A stretch of 64,000 bases of DNA from an uncultured Prevotellaceae bacterium (GTDB lineage Bacteria > Bacteroidota > Bacteroidia > Bacteroidales > Bacteroidaceae). The position numbers and the translations under genes were made by a program. This document shows positions 1 through 6,378 of the stretch, in pieces (within the stretch, counting starts at the first letter, position 1; every line of letters starts with the position of its first letter). Under the pieces are notes generated by a model. It worked only from the letters and a program-made list of their open reading frames with translations. It was not told where the DNA came from and ran no database searches. Where the stretch lies: assembly GCA_900318775.1 (NCBI GenBank), contig ONLY01000004.1:1-64000 (forward strand). The letters run 5' to 3'.

Positions 1-199
1 CTTGCTCAAGCCTCTCAGACAAAAGGCAGAGGAGACAGATGACAGACAGCTTCATATTGACTTCAAATTTGATTAACATATATTAAGAGACACTAGTGGG
101 TAATTATATGTTCATTCAACATTAATTATCATTAATTAGAAAATTAATTTGTCGTTAATTATTGGTCATTGATGGTAATTTTGCCCCCCAAAAAAGATG

Positions 200-243
200 A
201 TTGATGAAGATTGACGTGTAGATTCACCTCAATCTTCATCAAT
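200..243 (-). terminator. Perfect 15-bp hairpin downstream of the pseudouridine synthase gene
   Basis: The arms 200-214 (attgatgaagattga) and 229-243 are exact reverse complements around a 14-nt loop. It is placed where a transcript from the minus-strand gene at 388-1056 would end, with an A-rich stretch (191-196) that would read as U-rich in that transcript. The terminator role is inferred. Confidence 0.5.
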
Positions 244-275
244 AAAACATTCCGAATGGCTAACGGTCAATCTTA

Positions 276-346
276 GTTAATTGATAATTGACAATTGCCA
301 TGCAGGGTGTCTGCCGAACTGTCAACTGTCAATTGTCAACTGTCAA
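276..346. repeat. Hairpin element with heptamer arm (H1)
   Basis: The right arm is four 7-nt units (actgtca, actgtca, attgtca, actgtca; 318-345). The left arm 276-296 is imperfectly complementary to it. The loop contains ccatgcagggtgtct, whose reverse complement recurs in the loop of the element at 1117-1203. The two copies therefore flank the pseudouridine synthase gene in inverted orientation. Confidence 0.6.
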
Positions 347-387
347 CTAGATAAGATTGTCAATAAGATAAGAATAGTCTTGCGGTC

Positions 388-1056
388 TCACTTGCCGAAG
401 GACTGCCAAAGCTTGTCGTCGGGCAGCGGTGCCTCGACTGAGATTTCCTTCTTGCTGACCGGATGGATGAACTGCATCGTGCGGCTCAGCAGGGAGATGC
501 TCCCGTCGGGATTGGAGCGCTTGGCGCCATACTTGAGGTCGCCCTTGATGGGGCAGCCTATTTTGGCAAGCTGGCAGCGTATCTGGTGATGGCGGCCCGT
601 CTTGAGGTTCACCTCGACGAGGGTGTAGTTGTCGGAATGCCCGATAACACGGTAGTCGAGTTCGGCCCGTTTGCTGCGAGGCACCTCGTGGTCATAGGCA
701 TAGGACTTGTTCTGCTTCTCATTGCGCACCAGCCAATGGATGAGAGTTCCCTCAGGCTGCTCGGGCGCGTTCTTCACGATGGCCCAGTAGCGCTTCTGCA
801 CCTGTCCGTTGGCAAACATCGCATTGAGCCGCGAGAGAGCCTTGGAGGTGCGGGCGAACATGACGAGTCCTGCCACAGGACGATCCAAACGGTGCACCAC
901 ACCGAGGAACACGTCGCCGGGCTTGGCGTAGGCTTCCTTGATGTATTGCTTGACGGTGTCGCTCAGGGGCTTGTCGCCGGTCTTGTCGCCTTGCACAATT
1001 TCACCAGCCGTCTTGGAGACGATGATGATGTGGTTGTCTTCGTAGATTACCTGCAC
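388..1056 (-). CDS. RluA-family RNA pseudouridine synthase
   Basis: Probably converts specific uridines in rRNA or tRNA to pseudouridine. At 222 residues it is a short RluA-type catalytic domain without an S4 domain. The signature HRLDRPVAG is at residues 55-63, with Asp58 as the expected catalytic residue. The N-terminal part (VIYEDNHIIIVSK) and the later LKTGRHHQIR segment are typical of the family. The start used is a GTG at 1056. No in-frame ATG lies just upstream, where the sequence passes into a repeat element. The RNA target cannot be told from sequence. It follows fabG on the same strand across a 226-bp repeat-filled spacer, so co-transcription is doubtful. Confidence 0.88.
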   Translation of the reverse strand: MQVIYEDNHIIIVSKTAGEIVQGDKTGDKPLSDTVKQYIKEAYAKPGDVFLGVVHRLDRPVAGLVMFARTSKALSRLNAMFANGQVQKRYWAIVKNAPEQPEGTLIHWLVRNEKQNKSYAYDHEVPRSKRAELDYRVIGHSDNYTLVEVNLKTGRHHQIRCQLAKIGCPIKGDLKYGAKRSNPDGSISLLSRTMQFIHPVSKKEISVEAPLPDDKLWQSFGK

Positions 1057-1282
1057 TGGAATGAGTTGAGAGTTGAGAATTTACAATTGAGGATTGAGAA
1101 TTAGTTTCGCCGAGCCGCTACAAACATTGAGAATTGACAATTGTCATTTTAGGAAGACACCCTGCATGGCAATTATCAATTCTCAATTCTCAACGTTTGT
1201 AGCAGCGAGAGCAGAGTCAAGTGCACTTGAACTATGCCGAGTCGCGCCCAAACCTCAGCGAAGCTAATTGTCAATTAACTGA
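1057..1282. repeat. Nested inverted-repeat element filling the spacer (H2)
   Basis: Two stems are nested. The outer arms 1093-1114 and 1254-1275 match at 19 of 22 positions. The inner arms 1117-1149 and 1171-1203 match at about 28 of 33. The inner loop 1150-1170 contains agacaccctgcatggc, the inverse of the loop sequence at 297-312. Arms contain 7-nt units such as tcaattc. No reading frame of interest is seen. Confidence 0.7.
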
Positions 1283-2041
1283 TTACATGTTCATGCCGCC
1301 ATCAATCTGGATGACCTGACCGCTCACGTAGCTTGACATGTCGGATGCGAGGAAGAGACACACGTTGGCGATGTCCTCTACCTGACCACCACGACGAAGT
1401 GGAATCTTCTTCATCCAGTCGGCACGAATTTCCTCAGGAAGCTGAGCTGTCATAGCGGTCTCGATGAAGCCTGGAGCTACCGCGTTGGCACGCACGCCCT
1501 TAGGACCGAGCTCCTGTGCGATAGACTTGGCCAAGCCAATCATACCAGCCTTTGATGCTGAGTAGTTGCACTGACCGGCGTTGCCGTGAACACCTACTAC
1601 TGAAGACATGTTGATGATAGAGCCGCCACGCTGACGGAGCATGATAGGAGCACAAGCGTGGATGAAGTTGAAGGCTGACTTGAGGTTGACGCTCAGCACA
1701 GCGTCCCACTGCTGCTCGGTCATGCGGAGCATGAGGCCGTCTTTCGTGATGCCGGCGTTGTTTACCAGGATGTCAATAGAACCGAAGTCTGCGTGAATCT
1801 GCTTCACAACAGCCTCTGTCTCAGCGAAATCAGCAGCGTTACCCGCATAGGCGCGGCAGGTGACACCAAGCGCCTCAATCTCCTTGCGGGTTGCCTCAAG
1901 GCCAGCGGCCATATCGTCGTTGAGTACCAAATCTGTGAATGCAATGTTAGCACCTTCCTGTGCAAACTTCATAGCGACAGCCTTGCCGATGCCGCGCGCA
2001 GCGCCTGTTACAATCGCTGTCTTACCTGTTAAAAGTCCCAT
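1283..2041 (-). CDS. fabG: 3-oxoacyl-[acyl-carrier-protein] reductase
   Basis: NADPH-dependent reduction of 3-oxoacyl-ACP in type II fatty acid elongation, in the cytoplasm. The 252-residue length fits. This is a classical short-chain dehydrogenase with cofactor motif TGAARGIG (12-19), NNAG (94-97), Ser147, and YSASK with Tyr160 and Lys164. The C-terminus (YVSGQVIQIDGGMNM) is characteristic of FabG. The upstream neighbour on the same strand is a TetR regulator 77 bp away, which could control it. No acpP, fabD or fabF is next to it, so a related short-chain dehydrogenase role cannot be fully excluded. Confidence 0.92.
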   Translation of the reverse strand: MGLLTGKTAIVTGAARGIGKAVAMKFAQEGANIAFTDLVLNDDMAAGLEATRKEIEALGVTCRAYAGNAADFAETEAVVKQIHADFGSIDILVNNAGITKDGLMLRMTEQQWDAVLSVNLKSAFNFIHACAPIMLRQRGGSIINMSSVVGVHGNAGQCNYSASKAGMIGLAKSIAQELGPKGVRANAVAPGFIETAMTAQLPEEIRADWMKKIPLRRGGQVEDIANVCLFLASDMSSYVSGQVIQIDGGMNM

Positions 2042-2118
2042 GAATCTTTTGTTGTTTTAAAGTTTATATTATTCTTTGTCTCGTTGATACTGAGCGAGCG
2101 GCCAGGGGCGCGCCCGAA

Positions 2119-2718
2119 TCAGTATGCGCCGTATTTCAAGTTTCTTCCAAAATGGCGGAATACCATGTTGCGCACGTAGGGATAGAGTTCCTCAGCGTTC
2201 TTGGCTGCATAGCGGCCATAGATGTAAGGCACTTCACAGCCCTTGAGGCAGTAGTGCATGATTTCGGACGAGAGGCGCACGTTGCGGATATCGAACACGC
2301 CCTTGTCGATGCCCTCGTTCATGATGCGGCGGAAGAGGTTGATTTCGTTCTTGTCGAAGGTCTTGCGCACCGACTCCACCTTCCACACGTCGCGGAAGAA
2401 CTCGGCTCGCAGGTTGCCGTTGCGGTACACAGCCTCCTTCATCACTTCGAGATGGGCAAAGATGAGCTGCACTATCTTTTCCTCGGGGGAGATGCTGCGG
2501 CGGGCCACCTCTTCCATACGCTCGTAGAGGCGGTCGAGCTCCGTCTGGATGACCGCCAGATAGATTTCCTCCTTGCTGTTGAAATATGTATAAAGGGTTC
2601 GCCGCCCACGGTTCGCCGCCACAGCGATATCGTTCATCGATGTATCCTCGAAGCCGTTCTTTGCGAAGAGCTGGCGAGCCACATCCACTAAAAGCGCCCT
2701 TGTCTTTACAACCGACAT
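2119..2718 (-). CDS. TetR/AcrR-family transcriptional regulator
   Basis: Putative DNA-binding repressor of 199 residues. The N-terminal helix-turn-helix is clear: LLVDVARQLFAKNGFEDTS, then MNDIAVAANRGRRTLYTYF and NSKEEIYLAVI. The rest is an all-helical ligand domain with no recognisable specificity. The ATG at 2718 (MSVVKT) is chosen because it fits the family N-terminus. An in-frame extension to 2787 adds 23 basic, unrelated residues. A TAATTTTG box lies upstream at 2811-2804. Located just upstream of fabG on the same strand, so a role in fatty-acid or envelope control is possible but inferred. Confidence 0.85.
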   Translation of the reverse strand: MSVVKTRALLVDVARQLFAKNGFEDTSMNDIAVAANRGRRTLYTYFNSKEEIYLAVIQTELDRLYERMEEVARRSISPEEKIVQLIFAHLEVMKEAVYRNGNLRAEFFRDVWKVESVRKTFDKNEINLFRRIMNEGIDKGVFDIRNVRLSSEIMHYCLKGCEVPYIYGRYAAKNAEELYPYVRNMVFRHFGRNLKYGAY

Positions 2719-2803
2719 GAATTGATATTTTTTGAGTTTCTTCTGTATTGTGCTTTTGCCCTGCGTGCGGGCAGGAAACAAGCACAAGAGCTGTTTCCGT
2801 GTG

Positions 2804-2811
2804 CAAAATTA
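2804..2811 (-). promoter_or_regulatory. TAnnTTTG promoter box for the TetR gene
   Basis: TAATTTTG on the minus strand, 85 bp before the chosen start at 2718. It matches the Bacteroidetes -7 consensus. No clear -33 element was identified. Confidence 0.5.
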
Positions 2812-2915
2812 CAGAAAAAAGTTGAATGCGCAAAGCTTTTTTTGCACATCTTTTCATCGCCGATACACACCCGTCTATTTTCTAGGGAGTTGCATCGTGC
2901 ACAAGGCGTAATGCA

Positions 2916-4301
2916 TCATCCGAAGAGCTCTCTCAGAGCTTCTTCTACTTTGCGGACGGGCACGACCTTGATTTTGAACTTGCCCGTGTCGAGCCCGCTC
3001 ATGTTGGCGCGCGGCACTATCATCTTGCGGAATCCCAGCTTGTCAGCCTCGGCAATGCGCTGCTGGATGCGGCTGACGGGACGCACCTCACCGCTAAGGC
3101 CCACCTCGCCCGCAAAGCAGATGTCACGGGGAATGCCTGTGTCCACATTGCTGGACAGCACAGCGGCAATGACGCTCAGGTCGATGGCGGGGTCGGTCAC
3201 CCGGATGCCTCCGGCAATGTTGAGGAACACGTCGCGCTGGGGCAGCTTGAAGCCGACTCGCTTCTCAAGCACGGCGAGCAGCATGTTGAGCCGGCGCAGG
3301 TCAAAGCCCGTGGCTGAGCGCTGAGGCGTGCCGTAAGCGGCGGTGCTGACCAGCGCCTGGGTCTCGATGAGCAGAGGGCGCACACCCTCGATGGAGCAGG
3401 CCACAGCGACTCCGCTCAGCTCTTCTCCGTCTTTCACGTCGCTGAGCAGCAGTTCGGAGGGGTTCTCCACAGGACGCAGCCCGTTGTGCACCATCTCGTA
3501 GATGCCCAGTTCGGCAGTGGAGCCAAAGCGGTTCTTGATGGCGCGAACGATGCGGTACATATAGTGCTGGTCGCCCTCGAACTGCAGCACAGTGTCCACC
3601 ATGTGCTCCAGTATCTTGGGACCGGCAATTGCGCCCTCTTTGGTGATGTGGCCTATGACAATGACGGGCACGCCGGACTCTTTGGCATATTTGAGCAACA
3701 TCGCTGCACACTCGCGTATCTGGGTGACGCTGCCGGGCGACGACTCGACTGTCTCGGTGGCCATCGTCTGGATAGAGTCTATCACCAGCAGGTCGGGCTC
3801 CACTTCCTTGATGTGCTCAAGCACTCGCTCCATCATCGCCTCGCACACTACGTAGAGCGTGGACAGCTGAGAACTGGCACCCTCGACAATCCGGTCGGCA
3901 CGCATCTTCAGCTGGCGGGCGCTCTCCTCCCCGCTCACATACAGGACCTTGTGCCCCTTGAGGCGCAGCACCGTCTGCAGGACGAGCGTGGATTTTCCGA
4001 TGCCCGGCTCGCCGCCCAGCAGCGTCATGCTGCCCGGCACAAGGCCTCCGCCCAGCACACGGTTCAGTTCCCCGTCGCCCATGTTGATGCGGGGCTCGTC
4101 GTCTGTCTGGATGTGCGACATCAGCACGGGGCTTGACTTCTGTGCCCCTTTCTCAAGGTCCGGCAACACCTGCGGAGCCGCCTTCCCCACCCTGTACTCG
4201 GAGAAGGTGTTCCACTCGCCGCAGGCCGGACACTTGCCAATCCACTTCGGGCTGTCATAGCCGCACGATGTGCACACGTATGCTATCTTTTCTTTTGCCA
4301 T
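2916..4301 (-). CDS. radA: DNA repair protein RadA
   Basis: RecA-like ATPase that helps process recombination intermediates and branch migration. All parts are present in 461 residues: an N-terminal C4 zinc finger (Cys10, Cys13, Cys24, Cys27), Walker A GEPGIGKST (97-105), Walker B region LLVIDSIQT (171-179), the RadA-specific KNRFG motif (256-260) and a C-terminal Lon-protease-like domain (GGIRVTDPAIDL and FAGEVGLSGEVRPV). The start at 4301 (MAKEKIAYVC) is standard. A TATCTTTG box lies at 4399-4392, and the leader between box and start consists largely of heptamer repeats. Confidence 0.97.
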   Translation of the reverse strand: MAKEKIAYVCTSCGYDSPKWIGKCPACGEWNTFSEYRVGKAAPQVLPDLEKGAQKSSPVLMSHIQTDDEPRINMGDGELNRVLGGGLVPGSMTLLGGEPGIGKSTLVLQTVLRLKGHKVLYVSGEESARQLKMRADRIVEGASSQLSTLYVVCEAMMERVLEHIKEVEPDLLVIDSIQTMATETVESSPGSVTQIRECAAMLLKYAKESGVPVIVIGHITKEGAIAGPKILEHMVDTVLQFEGDQHYMYRIVRAIKNRFGSTAELGIYEMVHNGLRPVENPSELLLSDVKDGEELSGVAVACSIEGVRPLLIETQALVSTAAYGTPQRSATGFDLRRLNMLLAVLEKRVGFKLPQRDVFLNIAGGIRVTDPAIDLSVIAAVLSSNVDTGIPRDICFAGEVGLSGEVRPVSRIQQRIAEADKLGFRKMIVPRANMSGLDTGKFKIKVVPVRKVEEALRELFG

Positions 4302-4309
4302 TCTATTTT

Positions 4310-4374
4310 GAGTTAGGAGTGAGGAGTTAGGAGTTAGGAGTTAGGAGTTTCTGCTTTCACACTTCACCTTTCAC
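4310..4374. repeat. Two heptamer arrays in the radA leader
   Basis: Five 7-nt units of gagttag type occupy 4310-4344 and three of ctttcac type occupy 4354-4374. The first array ends 8 nt before the radA start codon. The gagttag heptamer is the same one that occurs next to the asnS start. Confidence 0.75.
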
Positions 4375-4391
4375 ATTTCCTTACTGAAGGA

Positions 4392-4399
4392 CAAAGATA
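4392..4399 (-). promoter_or_regulatory. TAnnTTTG promoter box for radA
   Basis: TATCTTTG on the minus strand, giving a leader of roughly 85 nt that contains the heptamer arrays. Confidence 0.6.
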
Positions 4400-4463
4400 C
4401 GGAACTTTTCTCAGCGCCCGCACTTTTTTGGGCAAATAGTGCGTGCCAAATCAAAAAAAGCTC

Positions 4464-4471
4464 TACCTTTG
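4464..4471 (+). promoter_or_regulatory. TAnnTTTG promoter box for the DUF3943 gene
   Basis: TACCTTTG lies 28 bp before the ATG at 4500. It is the main reason for preferring that start over the in-frame ATG at 4443, which precedes the box. Confidence 0.65.
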
Positions 4472-4499
4472 TACTCGAAACCTTAAATCAAACACAAAA

Positions 4500-6155
4500 A
4501 TGAACTTCTCAAAAAAAATAGACATAGGTATGCACGGCTTGAAGATTCTCATCACTTTGCTGATCAGCATCAGCTTCTTCCACGAAGTCAAGGCATCGGA
4601 GTCTGACTCCATCTGGCACGACTCTATCACGGGCATCCGCGCACACCTGCAGCGTCCAGGCACGCTGGCCCCCTACACCTGCCCTGTCTCCATCTTTGGG
4701 AAAAAGAACAAGAGCTACTGCCTGGAGGACTCTACCCCGCTGTCAACCCTCAAGCATCCCGCGCTCCAGGCGCTCACAGAGGCGCTTGCCATTAACGCGA
4801 CCGTGCTCAGCTGGGATTATTTCGTCAAGGACCGCTCATGGGCCCGAATCAGCCGTGGGGTCATACGCGACCACCTCACCAACGGCTGGGTGTGGGACAA
4901 CGACAGCTATTCGGGCAACCAATTCTCTCACCCCTATCACGGAGGCATGTTCTACAACGCGGCCCGTGAGCACGGACTCTCATACGGTGTCTCGCTCCTC
5001 TACCCCGTGGTGGGCTCCCTCACATGGGAACTCTTCTGCGAAACGAACAGGCCAGCCATGAACGACTTGCTTTCTACAGGCATCGGAGGCGCCGCCATCG
5101 GCGAAATCACCCACCGCGCCTCAGACATCTTCTTCGACAACACCCAAAGGGGATTCCGGCGCGTGCTGCGCGAAATCGTGGGCACAGCCCTCAACCCCGT
5201 GCGAGGCTTTCACCGAATGGTGTCGGGCGAGATGTTCCGCGTGAACCGCCTCAATGCAGGCAAGAAGGAAGCACCCGAGCCTTACAGCTTCCAAGTGGGC
5301 ATGGGCGAACGTTTTATCTACGACGTGGGAGACATTCACCCCCTTGTGGGAAAGCGCTACAAGCACGGTATCCCCTACTTCGACGTGCACTTCACCTACG
5401 GAAACCACTATAACAACCTGGACCTGGGCAAGGCCGCCCGAGCGTTCGACTATTTCGAACTCTATGCGCTCGTGAACCTCGCCTCGCACAACCCCACTGT
5501 GGGCGAACTCGACTTGAGAGGACGCATCGGCTCTATTCAGCGGCAACTGCCCCACGAGTGGAAGCTTGACATAGGTTTCTACCAGAACATCCGGCTCATA
5601 GACCACTATAGCGGCAAGGAGACCCAGTCGCCAGGCAACTTGGCACTCATCTCCGAAGCTGCCAGCTTCGGTGCCGGATTCCACGCTGAGCGTCAAGGGG
5701 CAAAAGTGAGTCTCATGCACGACTTGCTGATTTCGGCCGTTCCCTTGGGAGGATGCGCTGCCGACTATTACCCCCTGCGACGCTACAACTTCGGAACGGG
5801 ATTCTCCGTAGAGCACAAGTTCCAACTGTTTCGCAATCGGCGCCTCTCGCTCTCTAACGAGTGCTACTTCATGCGTCTCTTCATCATGCGCGGAGCCGAC
5901 CTCGACAAACTGCAACGCTATCACGAGGACCCTGTGAACTATCACGAGGAACTGGAAGAAGGCATCAACGCCTGGGGCGACAAAGGGCAGCAGAGCGTGC
6001 TACGCAACCGTTTGCAATTCAATGTGCACATCACTTCCAATACGCAGATTCACCTCATGCACGAGTTCAATCTCCGGCACGGAAAGTATGAGTTCTATCC
6101 TTCTGTCACAGCCAAGAGCCACGAATGGAAGGCGGGCATCAGCTACGCAATGTAG
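4500..6155 (+). CDS. DUF3943 family protein, probably outer-membrane associated
   Basis: A 551-residue exported protein of unknown function. The N-terminus (KILITLLISISFFHEVKAS) is a signal peptide or anchor. A block with NQFSHPYHGGMFYNAAREHG, WELFCETNRPA and FFDNTQRGFRR corresponds to the DUF3943 family as I know it. The C-terminal half has alternating, aromatic-rich segments that end in HEWKAGISYAM, consistent with a beta-barrel, but this is inferred. The start follows a TACCTTTG box. The spacer to the next gene is 223 bp and holds that gene's own promoter, so this gene is probably monocistronic. Confidence 0.75.
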   Translation: MNFSKKIDIGMHGLKILITLLISISFFHEVKASESDSIWHDSITGIRAHLQRPGTLAPYTCPVSIFGKKNKSYCLEDSTPLSTLKHPALQALTEALAINATVLSWDYFVKDRSWARISRGVIRDHLTNGWVWDNDSYSGNQFSHPYHGGMFYNAAREHGLSYGVSLLYPVVGSLTWELFCETNRPAMNDLLSTGIGGAAIGEITHRASDIFFDNTQRGFRRVLREIVGTALNPVRGFHRMVSGEMFRVNRLNAGKKEAPEPYSFQVGMGERFIYDVGDIHPLVGKRYKHGIPYFDVHFTYGNHYNNLDLGKAARAFDYFELYALVNLASHNPTVGELDLRGRIGSIQRQLPHEWKLDIGFYQNIRLIDHYSGKETQSPGNLALISEAASFGAGFHAERQGAKVSLMHDLLISAVPLGGCAADYYPLRRYNFGTGFSVEHKFQLFRNRRLSLSNECYFMRLFIMRGADLDKLQRYHEDPVNYHEELEEGINAWGDKGQQSVLRNRLQFNVHITSNTQIHLMHEFNLRHGKYEFYPSVTAKSHEWKAGISYAM

Positions 6156-6213
6156 AAGCCTCATAAAAGATGAAAAGAGAAAGGGGAAAGGTCGAAGGGG
6201 AAGAGGGAGAGAA

Positions 6214-6303
6214 CTCAAATCTCAAATCTCAGTTTACTTTCATGCCCCTACATTTCACCCTCCACATTATACAATTGACCTCTTCACATTTTCACTTTTC
6301 ACA
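6214..6303. repeat. Heptamer arrays upstream of the pectate lyase gene
   Basis: 7-nt units of ctcaaat type at 6214-6234 and of ttcacat/tttcact type at 6283-6303. The second array ends 10 nt before a TACCTTTG promoter box. The same heptamers next to a promoter occur upstream of the M13 peptidase gene at about 46509-46536. Confidence 0.65.
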
Positions 6304-6313
6304 TGAAAAGTTG

Positions 6314-6321
6314 TACCTTTG
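6314..6321 (+). promoter_or_regulatory. TAnnTTTG promoter box for the pectate lyase gene
   Basis: TACCTTTG, 57 bp before the start at 6379, directly downstream of a heptamer array. Confidence 0.65.
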
Positions 6322-6378
6322 TGGCCAAAACCACTTGTGGGCAAAATAGACACACAAGTTTAGCCGACAAAGCGAACA

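Larger units (their letters stand above)
1..387. other. Intergenic region, no gene recognised
   Basis: No convincing reading frame is seen. The region is AT-rich and holds heptamer-like attaatt/atcatta runs (about 117-180), a perfect 15-bp hairpin (200-243) and a hairpin element with 7-nt repeats (276-346). It lies downstream of the minus-strand pseudouridine synthase gene, so part of it probably acts as that gene's 3' end. Confidence 0.6.

Noticed and set aside
463-1104. Long plus-strand open frame across the pseudouridine synthase gene
   Set aside because: It is the antisense shadow of a clear RluA-family gene and has no family resemblance of its own.
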